Assembly: GCA_964643895.1 (NCBI GenBank)
Contig: CAZXUE010000007.1
Span: 1 to 41,072 of the forward strand
Direction of reading: 5' to 3'
DNA length: 41,072 bases
From: UBA7683 sp964643895
Lineage (GTDB): Bacteria; Patescibacteriota; Saccharimonadia; Saccharimonadales; UBA7683
Made by a program: the position numbers and the translations under genes. How positions within the stretch are numbered: the first letter of the stretch is position 1; each line of letters begins with the position of its first letter. The notes under the pieces are model-generated. The model searched no databases, had not been told where the DNA came from, and worked only from the letters and a program-made list of their open reading frames with translations. Below are positions 14,619 to 23,942 of the stretch, one piece after another.

Positions 14619-17600
14619 ATGGTGCGGAAGAAAAAAATAGTAGCTTTTCTAGTGATGAGCTTAGCGGCAATGTCGCTAGGCTTCGGAATTCATACGCAAA
14701 TTACCCAGGCGGCAGCGCAGACGTTTACCGTTAACAGTGTTGCTGACGCAGGAGATGCTAACACTGCTGACGGCATTTGCGAGACGGCTACGCCCGGGCA
14801 ATGTACGTTGCGTGCAGCTATAGAACAAGCTAATGCTAATGGTAACCCATCAGACATTGATGTTATTCAGTTCAACATTACTGGCGCGGGGGTGCACACA
14901 ATCACGCCGGCTTCTTTGTACCATATTTTAGAGCCAGTCACTATTAATGGGTATAGTCAGCCGGGTTCTGCAGCTAATTCTGCCGTGTGGCCCGCTGCTT
15001 TAAATGGAACGTTGCAAATTGAAATCGATGCATCCAATCAGTTACAAGATGAGGGAACGTTATATTTTGAGAGTAGTGCTAGCGGGTCAACCGTAAAGGG
15101 ATTGGTCATTAACAATTCTCCTTCGGCTACCATCTATAGCTTTTCAGGCACCAGTAATATTCATATTGAAGGGAATTATCTTAATACCGACCCATCTGGA
15201 TTAATTGCAAAGTGGAAACCTTCGTCAGCGGTCGCTATTCAGTCACTCGGGGGCGCAATAATTGGTGGTACTACACCTGAAAAGCGCAATGTCATTACTG
15301 GCAACAAAGGTGCGCTCAATACCAGTGCAAACTCAAAAGTAAAAGGGAATAATATTTTCGTAGGCTCCGATAGCGTTACTCCACTAGCACCGAATCCTGA
15401 TCTCTTAGTTTTGGCTGGCGTTCCCGCCGTCGCTCTCTCGGGGCAGAATATTGAATTTGGTGGTATCAATGAGGGTGAAGGCAATACGGTTGAAAACCAC
15501 ACTGGTTATGGGGCGGTTGTTGTCTCTAGTGCAACAGATGTTTTGGTAGCGGGTAATCGAATTATGGGTAATTCTGCTGGTCTCGTGATTCGATCGAGTA
15601 GCAATGTTACTGTTGGTGGGAGCGCGCAGTACGCCAAGAATATCATATCTGGCAACCAGACAAATGCAAATGCGTCTGGTCAGGCTATAGCACTTGATAG
15701 TGTAAATACAATAAACATCCGAGGCAACTATATCGGCCTGGCCGATGATGGCGTGACCGCCATGGGTAACACGTGGGCTGCTATCAGCGGTAACGATCTC
15801 AATCATGTTGTGATTGGTGGCGCCGCTGCAGGTGATCGCAACGTTATAGGTAATAATGGTGACGGAGTTACGCTCGCCGGTGATGATATTGATATTAAGG
15901 GCAACTATATCGGTGTCGCCGCTGATGGTGTTACTGCGGCAGGTAATGACGGGTTTGGCGCCAGAGTTTCCTCCGCCGATACGGTGAAAATTGGTGGCGA
16001 AAATGCCGGCGAGGCAAACGTTATCGGCTTTAACGGATTGCAGGGTGTTTATTTATACAATGTGACAAACTCGCTTACCAAAGGCAACTATATCGGTGTC
16101 GCCGCTGATGGTGTTACCCCAGCAGGTAATGGCTCTGATGGGATCGCTACAGATATGGGCTCTACCAACCTTATAGGTGGCGAAAATGCCGGCGAGGCAA
16201 ACATCGTTGCCAACAATGGTGGTTCCGGCGTTGCCATTGGATCGGTTGGAACATCAATACTTCATAACAAGATATATGATAATGCGGCGCTGGGTATCGA
16301 TTTGAGGTTTGATGGCGTGACTCCTAATGACGAGCTCGACACCGATACGGGTCCAAACGACGCCTTAAACTACCCAACACTACTCGTTCCAATTGTTGGT
16401 GGTGGCAACACGAGCATTACGTATCGTCTTGATGTGCCGGCTGGAACGTATCGAATAGAGTTCTATAGCAATAGTACCGCTGACCCCAGTGGTCACGGCG
16501 AAGGCGAAAGCTATATTGGCTCTGATACTGTTGTTTCGAGTGGTGCAGGCCCGCAGCTATTTACGACATCATTTGTTGGTGCTAGTTTTGCTAATATCTC
16601 CTCCACGGCCACCTACGTTGACGGCGCTAGCCCAACAGGCTACGGTGCTACGAGCGAGTTCAGTGGGGCTCCTGTGAACAAATCTGATATTGAAGTTTCA
16701 AAAACAATTGTTGATCAAGATACAATCACTACAAACGGTACAATAGATTATCAGGTCACATTTAAGAACAATGGCCCCGATCCCGTGAATCTTACGAACT
16801 ATGCTGTGGATCCAGGCGATCCGCTAAACACAGCACTTTTTAATGATATATTTCCTGCAAACCTGACATTATCATCAGTCACCGGTAGCGACATTGACTG
16901 TAGTGGGCAGAATAATGCAAGTACTTTTGGCAGTCTGTTTGGAGCTCACAGCAGCTTCAGGGTTGCATCGTGTAGCTACACGGGCTCAAACACCGCTTTT
17001 GCAAGTGGGCAATCACTATCGTTCACGCTCCATTTCGCTGTTGCTGATAAAAAGCTAAATCAATTTACTAACTATCTGTTAAATGTTCCACGCTCAGATG
17101 ACGCTGACAGTGATGCATATGAGGTGGCGGTAAATAGCGGTGGTGACATACTTGAGACTCTCGGAGCCTCCATTAACAATTTGGTGTCTGCAGCCACGAC
17201 CAGACCAAGCACCGATCTTTCTATCACCAAAGTCCTTAATAATCCCGAAGATGTACAGCCCGGCATTGGCTCAACGCTCAACTACAGCCTAACTGTTACT
17301 AACCACGGTCCCGACCCGTTGCTTATGGATGATGGGGAGTATAATGTGCCATTTGGCTCAAACGCTCTTATCGTTGATATGGTTCATCCTGATGTTACCC
17401 CTGTGAATACCGGTGTCACCGGGCCCTTCCCTGGTACATTTTATGTTAATAGTGGTAACAGTGATCTTACCTGTGTGTGGGCTGTCCACGGTTCACTAAG
17501 CATGATGATGGCGGCTGCAGTTAATAGTGATTATGGCATGGTTCTCTGCTGGTACACAGGAGCAACCGGCTACCTGGCAAATGGCGCAACAATTACGGCC

Positions 17601-18478
17601 AACATTCCCATGGAAATAGATAGCGGTTCAAATCTGGCATTCTCAAACTATGCCTTGGTAAACCCTCCAGTTGCGTCAGATGAACCTGACGAAGCAGCTG
17701 CTGCGGCAATTACCGGCGAGCCCGATATGCTTGAGGCCCTTAAGGCAATGAATCCCGCTATTAACAATTTTGCGACTGCCCGGAACCCGGCCGATCTACA
17801 CGTTTCCGCCCAGCTAGTACAGCCAGTTGATATGAGGGTTGGCAGTACTATACAATACGAAGTCACCTTGACCAATCGCGGTCCCGGCACGTATGATGTC
17901 TCGAGCTATAATCAGTATAGCAACGGGGTCTTAGGGGGCGCATTTGATGCCAGTGTACTGACTCTGAGCGGATCAGATAATCCAAATATAAGCTGCATAG
18001 ACGCCGGTGCTAACTCTATTAGCGGGTGGGGCCCTGGTGCGGCCGATCATCAAAACCATCAATTATTCGCATGTGCAAGTGCTGGTTCGAATGCATCAAT
18101 TCCTCCGGGAGGCTCATTTACATGGCGCATAAATTTTGTGCTTACCGAGCTACCAACCAACCCGCTCTCCTTTTACGCTGCTAATGCCTCGGCACCAAAT
18201 GATCAAGATATCTCATCGATCATCAGTGCATTTTATGGTTCCAGTCAAGATGTCCTTGATACACTCGAAAATGATAACTTTGCCCGCGTTGCTTACGTTG
18301 CGGCATCGGGNNNNNNNNNNCGACATCATCAAGTGATGGTTCTGGAGGCGCGCTGAGCAATACTGGTCAGGATAGGATCCGGTTCATGATAGCAGGCCTG
18401 TTCCTTATATCAGTGAGTACTGTGGTGTTTGTGATACGAAGAAGGCTTGCAAAACATCAGTCAACAACTTCGCGTTAA
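14619..18478 (+). CDS. Large sortase-type surface protein: beta-helix plus DUF11 repeats, with assembly gap
   Basis: About 1,285 residues. It has a signal peptide (1-31), a CTLRAAIEQAN segment (about 63-73) typical of secreted right-handed beta-helix proteins, and a parallel beta-helix to about residue 560 with near-identical turns (GNYIGVAADGVT, IGGENAGEAN). Three DUF11-like beta-sandwich repeats start near 688, 864 and 1057 (each with NGPDP, NHGPDP or NRGPG). A 10-N gap (18311-18320) breaks the frame. Beyond it the frame beginning at 18323 reads TSSSDGSGGALSNTG, then a hydrophobic segment and an RRR tail, ending at TAA 18476-18478. LSNTG is an LPXTG-like sorting signal, so the protein is probably anchored to the wall. 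GGAGGAG lies 11 bases before the ATG. A likely adhesin; ligand unknown. Confidence 0.85.
15897..16202 (+). repeat. Near-identical repeat units within the beta-helix gene
   Basis: The segments from about 15900 and 16083 share some 36 identical bases coding for GNYIGVAADGVT. The segments from about 15993 and 16174 share about 28 bases coding for GGENAGEAN. The low divergence points to recent internal duplication of about 180 bases. Confidence 0.75.
18311..18320. other. Assembly gap (10 N) in the surface-protein gene
   Basis: The frames on the two sides join only if the hidden length leaves remainder 2 on division by 3, which 10 does not. The N count is therefore a placeholder. Confidence 0.9.
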
Positions 18479-18552
18479 AAATGCTCTTCATGGTTCAGTC
18501 TTCAGCCGTAGCGCTGGAGCGTGGTAGGCGTGTCTCGAGTAATGAGCTGCCG

Positions 18553-18996
18553 CTATACAAGCAGGCGTTTAAGCTCTTCTATAACCTGTTCGCCGTGGCC
18601 GAGTGGAGTAACGCGGCCGTAGATTTTGACGATCTCGCCCTCGGGGCTGATTAAAAAGGTCTTACGTTGGATACCTAATTTGCCAAACATTTTTGGCCCC
18701 CAGGCACCGTAGGCTTCAATGGTTTTGCCGGTTGGATCTGAGAGTAGGGTGAAGTTAAGTTTATGTTTAGCTTTAAATTTGCGGTGGCTATCTTCATCAT
18801 CTTTACTGATACCCACAACTTGCGCTCCTAAAGCAATGAGCTCATCGTTGGCATCACGCAAACTACAGGCCTCGACAGTACACCCAGGAGTATCATCTTT
18901 TGGGTAAAAATAGAGTACCAACCATGAGCCCGCAAAATCGAGCAACGTTTTAGCGGTACCATCCTGATCCTTCAAAGAAAAGTTCGTAGCCTTCAT
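18553..18996 (-). CDS. bcp: Thiol peroxidase, PrxQ/BCP-type peroxiredoxin
   Basis: A 147-residue cytoplasmic peroxiredoxin that reduces H2O2 and organic hydroperoxides using thioredoxin-type electrons. The active site YPKDDTPGCTVEAC gives peroxidatic Cys39 and resolving Cys44, five residues apart, as in the alpha-type PrxQ subfamily. The downstream ISKDDEDSHRKFKAKHKLNF and the Trp/Arg signature (GIQRKTFLI) agree. The gene is single and stands alone. On the minus strand TATACT (19008 to 19003) puts the transcription start on or next to the ATG at 18996, so the mRNA is probably leaderless. A 36-base perfect palindrome lies about 100 bases upstream. Confidence 0.95.
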   Translation of the reverse strand: MKATNFSLKDQDGTAKTLLDFAGSWLVLYFYPKDDTPGCTVEACSLRDANDELIALGAQVVGISKDDEDSHRKFKAKHKLNFTLLSDPTGKTIEAYGAWGPKMFGKLGIQRKTFLISPEGEIVKIYGRVTPLGHGEQVIEELKRLLV

Positions 18997-19002
18997 CCTA
19001 CC

Positions 19003-19008
19003 AGTATA
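19003..19008 (-). promoter_or_regulatory. bcp -10 box, leaderless
   Basis: TATACT on the minus strand is followed by GGTAGG and then the ATG at 18996, which coincides with the expected +1. Confidence 0.6.
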
Positions 19009-19092
19009 CCACCCCCTTCACGCCGCATTATCAGCAGCATGGCCCGCCCTAGCACAAAATCATCACCCTCCACATCAACGAGTGTATAAAAT

Positions 19093-19128
19093 GTATCACA
19101 AAACTCACGATCGTGAGTTTTGTGATAC
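19093..19128. repeat. Perfect 36-base palindrome upstream of bcp
   Basis: The left half GTATCACAAAACTCACGA (19093-19110) is followed immediately by its exact reverse complement (19111-19128), with no loop. No T run follows on either strand, so it is not a simple terminator. It lies between folC and bcp, both on the minus strand. Candidate roles are an operator for a dimeric regulator, a recombination site or a MITE core. Confidence 0.85.
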
Positions 19129-19195
19129 TGGTAACACTTTGAATGACGCGAGCTAGCGGGGTTTATGAAAATCAACGGAGTATGTGTTGAGCGAG

Positions 19196-20416
19196 CTAAA
19201 AGGCGCCGTCGATTTCTCCGAGAAGATAGAACGAACCGGTGATAACGATCGGCTTGGGGTAGTGAGCGGCTGTAATCAGTGCATCGCGGGGTGAGTTTGC
19301 GATGTGTGTCTCAATGCCAACTTCTTTAGCGAGTTTTTGAAATTCCTCTTTTTTAAACGGCTGCACCGGAATATCTCGCTCTTTACTAAGGTATTCGGTT
19401 ACAATAATTCTTTGTGCAACTGGTTTTAAAATTTCAAGACAGCCTCTAATATCCTTTCTTGAGCCCATGGCCAGCACAACGCTGACTGGTTGAATATTCT
19501 CACGCTGCAATCGGTGCGCCATCGCTGCTAGTTTTTGAGGGTTGTGCGCGCCGTCCATCACAACCAGATGATCTTTGTAGGTGCGTTTTTCGAATCTGCC
19601 GGGTATAAAGGCGTGCTCGAGCGTTGTTTTCGCAAGATTTTCATCAAACTGCCAGCCGCCTTGCTCGGCGAGATATCGACAGGCGCTGATGGCCATCTCA
19701 TCATTGGTAGTCTGATAGTTTCCGGTTTGTTCTACCCAGTGAAGCTCGGCGCCGACATTTTTGCAGCGAGCCTCAAAAACCGCGTTAACCTCGGGTTCTT
19801 GGCGCAAGGCAAATACGGTGTTGCCTGCCTGGATAATGCCCGCTTTTTCAATGGCAATTTGGGTGAGTGTATCACCAAGAACATCCGTATGGTCAAGGCC
19901 GATGCGGTTGATAATACAGAGCTTGTCTTGACGCGTGATGACATTGGTTGCATCGAGCCTGCCGCCAAAGCCGGTTTCGATAATTTGGTAATCAAGCCGT
20001 GATCGGCCAAACTCGGCATAAGCCATGGCAATCAATGTTTCAAAATATGAGGTCTGCACCGAGCCATGAAGTGATTGAAGTACGTGATTTAAAGCACCAA
20101 CAAATCGTTTTTCACTGATGAGCTGGCCGTTTTCTTGAATACGTTCGCGAATATCATAAACGTGCGGGCTCTGGGTCATACCGGTTCGCTTTGTGTGAGC
20201 TCGCAGTAGGGCATCAATTAAGTAGCAAATACTACCCTTGCCACTGGTACCAGCAACATGGATGGTTTTGTGGCGATCTTGCGGGTTGCCCAGTAGCTCC
20301 ATTGCCTTAATGTTACGCTCGAGTGCGGCGCCGTCATCAAAAACTCGCCGAGTGGTCTTGGGCATATCGTGGATAAGATATCGTATTGCTTTTTGATAAT
20401 TAGTAAATAATTTCAT
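19196..20416 (-). CDS. folC: Folylpolyglutamate synthase / dihydrofolate synthase
   Basis: A 406-residue Mur-ligase-superfamily enzyme that adds glutamate to folates (and in some bacteria to dihydropteroate) using ATP. The P-loop GTSGKGS is at residues 56-62. The FolC signatures TQSPHVYDIRERIQ, ETGFGGRLDATN, GLDHTDVLGDTLTQIAIEKAGI and the C-terminal MDGAHNP are all present. It is divergent from folA (dihydrofolate reductase), 49 bases apart, so the two folate genes share a control region. No folate-synthesis gene is seen nearby, which fits salvage and retention of imported folate. TATACT at 20439-20434 (minus) leaves a leader of about 10 bases. Confidence 0.95.
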   Translation of the reverse strand: MKLFTNYQKAIRYLIHDMPKTTRRVFDDGAALERNIKAMELLGNPQDRHKTIHVAGTSGKGSICYLIDALLRAHTKRTGMTQSPHVYDIRERIQENGQLISEKRFVGALNHVLQSLHGSVQTSYFETLIAMAYAEFGRSRLDYQIIETGFGGRLDATNVITRQDKLCIINRIGLDHTDVLGDTLTQIAIEKAGIIQAGNTVFALRQEPEVNAVFEARCKNVGAELHWVEQTGNYQTTNDEMAISACRYLAEQGGWQFDENLAKTTLEHAFIPGRFEKRTYKDHLVVMDGAHNPQKLAAMAHRLQRENIQPVSVVLAMGSRKDIRGCLEILKPVAQRIIVTEYLSKERDIPVQPFKKEEFQKLAKEVGIETHIANSPRDALITAAHYPKPIVITGSFYLLGEIDGAF

Positions 20417-20433
20417 AGTGGTTGCTCTATGCT

Positions 20434-20457
20434 AGTATACCTTCTTTCAATTACACT
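20434..20457. promoter_or_regulatory. Divergent folC/folA promoter region
   Basis: On the minus strand TATACT (20439-20434) serves folC. On the plus strand TACACT (20452-20457) predicts a start at about 20464, two bases before the folA ATG at 20466. Confidence 0.5.
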
Positions 20458-20465
20458 AGGGTATT

Positions 20466-20957
20466 ATGATGTATTTTGTCGCAGCATTTACACAGAACTA
20501 CGCGCTCGGTAAAGATGGAAACTTGCCCTGGCGCAATACGCCCATGAAGCACGACACCGCTCGACTGAAGCAACTTATTACTGGCAAGACATTAGTGATG
20601 GGCGAGCATACGTATCATGATTATAAAGATGTTGGCAAAACGTTTCAGACGGATGATGTGATTGTGCTTTCAAGAAGTAAAAACAACATAGCTGGTGCAA
20701 CAATCTTCCGTAGTATTCAAGAACTAATTTTGCTCGCCGAGCAGAAGGACACATGGGTTATTGGCGGTGGTCAAATTTTTGCAGCACTACTGCCGTATGT
20801 TGATGTGATGTATCTTACTCGCATAGAAACCGTTTTATCTGGCGATGTGTTTTTCCCAAGATATGCTGAAGACGATTGGACTATTTCTGAAGAACATTTC
20901 TCATCAGATCAAGACAATCCATACCCATACACCTTCCTCGAACTGCGCCGAAAATGA
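20466..20957 (+). CDS. folA: Dihydrofolate reductase
   Basis: A 163-residue enzyme that reduces dihydrofolate to tetrahydrofolate with NADPH. Visible family features are AxxxNYALGKDGNLPW, the catalytic acidic residue Asp30 in MKHDTARLK (matching Asp27 of E. coli), GKTLVMGEHTY, the IGGGQIF glycine turn, and YLTRIE near the C-terminus. The usual MGRxT motif reads MGEHT, so the NADPH-phosphate-contacting Arg is replaced by Glu; this could alter cofactor preference. The second ATG (20469) is an equally good start. It is divergent from folC and probably leaderless. No thymidylate synthase was found in the window. Confidence 0.95.
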   Translation: MMYFVAAFTQNYALGKDGNLPWRNTPMKHDTARLKQLITGKTLVMGEHTYHDYKDVGKTFQTDDVIVLSRSKNNIAGATIFRSIQELILLAEQKDTWVIGGGQIFAALLPYVDVMYLTRIETVLSGDVFFPRYAEDDWTISEEHFSSDQDNPYPYTFLELRRK

Positions 20958-20987
20958 GTGACTGTGTTCGGACTGGCCCGGTAATCT

Positions 20988-20995
20988 GATATAGT
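20988..20995 (+). promoter_or_regulatory. Extended -10 promoter exactly one step before the ATG
   Basis: TGA TATAGT (20987-20995) places +1 at 21002, the A of the ATG of the guanylate-kinase-like gene. This is a textbook leaderless arrangement. Confidence 0.6.
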
Positions 20996-21001
20996 ACCTA
21001 C

Positions 21002-21711
21002 ATGAATAAACTCAAATTGCGCGATGAGTTTGAAGAGATCATCAAAAATTACCGAGCTAGTCAGCGCTCGCAGGTTATTTTGCAGCAGGCGAGGATTGCG
21101 CTTTTTGATGGCCCGAGTGCGAGCGGTCGGAACACTATCATTTCCGAGCTGGTAAAAATTGGTCGGTATCATCAAGTTGTTTCTGATACCACGCGTTTAC
21201 CACGGATAAACGATGGCCTGCACGAACAAGACGGCCGAGAGTATTGGTTTAAGGCAGAAGAGGCTTTTCTTGAAGGCTTGAAACAGGGCGCCTATGTTGA
21301 GGCGGCTATTATTCATGACCAACAGGTATCGGGCGTTAGTGTTGCCGAGGTTGAGCGAGCACAGGTGAACGACAAAACGACGGCATTGAGGCCTTCCATA
21401 GGTATAACCCAAGTATCCCATGTTTCTTTATCATACCCCCGAGCTTCAATGAGTGGGAATCTCGCTTACGAGCCCGTGGTAGCATGAGTGAAGAAGAGCG
21501 TTTGCGGCGTTTTACAAGTGCCGTCCACGAAATTGAGCATGGTCTAGACCGTGCATTTTATCATTTTGTAATTAACGACAATCTTCAGACTACCGTACAA
21601 TTAATTGATAGCCTTAATGTCACACATCATGCACAATATGATGATACTCCGGCACGTCAGGCCGCGGCCGAGATGCTCGCTGCTATCAAGAACAGCCTCA
21701 ACGCTTACTAA
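21002..21711 (+). pseudogene. Guanylate-kinase-like gene split by a frameshift
   Basis: Two overlapping frames together give a guanylate-kinase-fold protein of about 235 residues. The first (21002 to about 21385) has an N-terminal helical extension, a P-loop-like GPSASGRNTI, SDTTRLPRINDG and DGREYWF. The second frame, from about 21386 to 21711, reads GIEAFHRYNPSIPCFFIIPP, SFNEWESRLRARG, EEERLRRFTSAVHEIEHG and FVINDNL, the normal C-terminal half. A single missing base (or two extra) near 21385 explains the break. The Walker A Lys is Arg and the following Ser/Thr is Asn, so ordinary ATP:GMP kinase activity is doubtful even if the frame is intact. The break may be a sequencing error, a real mutation or programmed slippage. 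The 3' end overlaps the convergent glycosidase gene by 14 bases. Confidence 0.8.
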
Positions 21712-23764
21712 GGCGACGCTTCCGGACGACATGCAAGCCTACTGCGATGAGCGGGAGGCAGAACGCTGTAGCAATCATTGTGGGGAGATGCCGGTTGGTT
21801 GCATGAATGCCCGATTGAGGCGCTTTCGGCGCCTGTGAGCTAGAGGGATTATCCGTAATTGTGGTGGTGAAGTCGTCGGCGTTGGTTGTCTGCGGGCTGG
21901 ATCCGTCATCTTCCTCGCTAGGGATGTTGTTGGAGTCATCTTCGTTCGTTGGCTCATCGGTGTCCACGCTGGGTGTGAGCGTGATACTGGCAAGGGTTGT
22001 TCGAGCTCCCACATTGGTAAAACTATCAACCGCTTCGATGGCGTACACTACCTCCAGGGGATCATCGCCTTCATAGGAATCACTGATACTTCGTTGGTTT
22101 GCATTGAGCGTCGCAATCAGTGTGCCGTTTCGGTATACTCGGTAACCCGTAACGCTGCTTGTGGTATCGGTACTGGCATCCCATGAGAGTGCCACGGTTG
22201 TACCGCTGACTTCACTGACGGCATTTGGTGGGGCACTCGGCGCAATGCAATCAAGTAGCGCAATAAACTTCACCTCGTACGCCGTAAGAGCAACAGGATC
22301 ACAGCCGTTAATAATAGCGCTTTCGGTAGCGTTCTGCTTATTAACAAGCATAATGCCGTTTGCGCTCGCAAAAACGCCAACTTTAGTGCTATCAAACTGG
22401 GGTGCATAGAGCGCGGCCCCTGATCCAAACGTCTCTTTAATTCCTTCGAGAACCGGCGCTAAGGTAGATGCTTGTCCTTGTTGTGCACTGTTCGCACAGT
22501 CGGCGTTATTTACACTTGTTGAGAGTGCGATAAGGCTAGCGCTGGTAAGTGGATCACAGCTTTTGGCCATTAGATCCCACAACAAAACGTAACCAAACTT
22601 GTTTGTTATAGTATCTCCAAGTGCGTTTGCCGTGATTGCTGCTGCGCGTTGCTGAGTAAGCCCGCTGCCGTTGGCTTTCGGGTAATATTCAGCAATTCCA
22701 AGGGGTAATAGTTGATCCGAGGCGGAGGTTATGACGGTATCAAGGCAAGCCCGTAGGTTATCGGTTCGCTCTTTGGTTTGAAATTCTTGAAAGCCAGGGT
22801 TCGCATCGCGGTTATTAGTTGAGCTGTCAATTACAATGTAGTCAGCACCGGTTTTATGATCAAGCCAGTAGTCTATAACATCAATATCTCGTTGATCAAA
22901 TATCCCCCACGATCCTTGACAGGCTGGGTTGGTGGCGGGGTGTGAGGCGGCGCTAGAGCTGCTCCAAGAACTCATCACAACGTACGGGCCGCCTAGCTTT
23001 GCGTCGGGGCGAACCGCCTTCACAGCGGTGTAGACCTTATTGTAAAGACTGGTGTACTGTTCGTAATCCCAATGATTCTGACTTGAAAGATAATAGCCCT
23101 TCATCTCGTTCCACACCTGGAATGTTTTTACATCTGGGTATCGCTCGGCAACTGCGGCCGCCATAAAGGCAAAATCATCCTCAAACCAAGGGTCGACCGA
23201 GGCGTTAATTGTGTCCTCGGTGATAGAATCATCACCCAGGGCTGGATTGGCAGAATATTTAGTGTTTGGGCTGCCAGAGCTTGCACCGGGATAGTCGGTC
23301 CAATCGTTGTATGCTGGATAGCTCGGGGCGGTCTTTGCTTGGTGTGTTGTCATCCATGCCGGCGCCATACCCAATGTGATGATAATATCGGCGCCACCGT
23401 TTCCGCTGGCAAGTCGCATGGTCTCGATCTTGGCATCAAGCGAGGTCCAATCCCAATTGTCGGGATCACGCTCTGTCGGGTCTGTCCAAAGCGCGGTAGA
23501 CCCAAAGGCGATAACATGCTGATTCTGGAGGGCCAACGAATCTTTGGTGATGTTGGCAATCTTTTGTTGGGCACTGCTATCTGCGTATTCCGATCCTTTT
23601 AGCTCGTAGCTTTCCCCAATTCGAAAGGTGTGCGCGCCCTGAGGGTCGGCATAGTTAATGGTAATAGTGGAATCCGCCTCGGTGGGTAGCCAGCGAGCAA
23701 CCATAACAACAACTATCACAAAGATAACAGACAGTAATCTAATTCGAGAAAGATGTTTTTTCAT
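21698..23764 (-). CDS. Secreted GH39-like glycosidase with FN3 domain and sortase-like anchor
   Basis: A 688-residue protein from the ATG at 23764 (MKKHLSRIRLLSVIF). It has a signal peptide (1 to about 30), then a TIM-barrel glycoside hydrolase domain resembling GH39/GH5 clan-A enzymes. The proposed acid/base Glu220 sits in FQVWNEMKG, and TLGMAPAWM and GIAEYYPKANG are other barrel-strand ends. A fibronectin type III domain (about 525-620, ALSWDASTDTTSSVTGYRVY) and a Ser/Thr/Asp/Glu-rich linker follow. The C-terminus carries APQSG, a hydrophobic stretch and RKRRLSKR, which looks like a variant LPXTG sorting signal. It probably attacks host or environmental polysaccharide at the cell surface. 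TATAAT (23794 to 23789) is its -10. The family number is tentative. Confidence 0.8.
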   Translation of the reverse strand: MKKHLSRIRLLSVIFVIVVVMVARWLPTEADSTITINYADPQGAHTFRIGESYELKGSEYADSSAQQKIANITKDSLALQNQHVIAFGSTALWTDPTERDPDNWDWTSLDAKIETMRLASGNGGADIIITLGMAPAWMTTHQAKTAPSYPAYNDWTDYPGASSGSPNTKYSANPALGDDSITEDTINASVDPWFEDDFAFMAAAVAERYPDVKTFQVWNEMKGYYLSSQNHWDYEQYTSLYNKVYTAVKAVRPDAKLGGPYVVMSSWSSSSAASHPATNPACQGSWGIFDQRDIDVIDYWLDHKTGADYIVIDSSTNNRDANPGFQEFQTKERTDNLRACLDTVITSASDQLLPLGIAEYYPKANGSGLTQQRAAAITANALGDTITNKFGYVLLWDLMAKSCDPLTSASLIALSTSVNNADCANSAQQGQASTLAPVLEGIKETFGSGAALYAPQFDSTKVGVFASANGIMLVNKQNATESAIINGCDPVALTAYEVKFIALLDCIAPSAPPNAVSEVSGTTVALSWDASTDTTSSVTGYRVYRNGTLIATLNANQRSISDSYEGDDPLEVVYAIEAVDSFTNVGARTTLASITLTPSVDTDEPTNEDDSNNIPSEEDDGSSPQTTNADDFTTTITDNPSSSQAPKAPQSGIHATNRHLPTMIATAFCLPLIAVGLHVVRKRRLSKR

Positions 23765-23842
23765 GTTTATTTTATGTTTACACGCATAATTATATAAGAC
23801 ATAAGCAAAAAAGCAACCCGACATTTCGTGGTTATCTCACGA

Positions 23843-23886
23843 GATTCCCGATCGGGGTTCGGGAACGACAAACCCGCGGTTTTGAG
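23843..23886. repeat. Dispersed hairpin repeat, copy 2
   Basis: A near-identical copy of 2263-2305: TTCCCGA/TCGGGAA-type hairpin followed by GACAAACCCGCGGTTTTGAG. It lies just upstream of the hrcA CIRCE element. Confidence 0.7.
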
Positions 23887-23894
23887 GATCGGGT

Positions 23895-23921
23895 TTAGCA
23901 CTCTTGCGATCTAAGTGCTAA
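23895..23921 (+). promoter_or_regulatory. CIRCE operator of hrcA
   Basis: TTAGCACTC (23895-23903), nine bases, AAGTGCTAA (23913-23921). There is one mismatch to the consensus GAGTGCTAA. It overlaps the promoter, whose TATACT -10 is at 23927-23932, so HrcA binding should block its own transcription. Confidence 0.93.
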
Positions 23922-23942
23922 AACAGTATACTTATGGCTATT

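Noticed and set aside
15897..16202. CRISPR-like repeats
   Set aside because: The repeated units are in-frame protein repeats of unequal spacing within a beta-helix gene; no CRISPR array or cas gene is present in the window.
18993..19175. 60-codon minus-strand frame between folC and bcp
   Set aside because: It runs through the 36-base palindrome and the bcp promoter, has no ribosome site, and its composition does not look coding.
21380..21395. Programmed -1 frameshift in the guanylate-kinase-like gene
   Set aside because: No X-XXY-YYZ slippery heptamer or strong downstream structure was seen; an indel is simpler, though not excluded.
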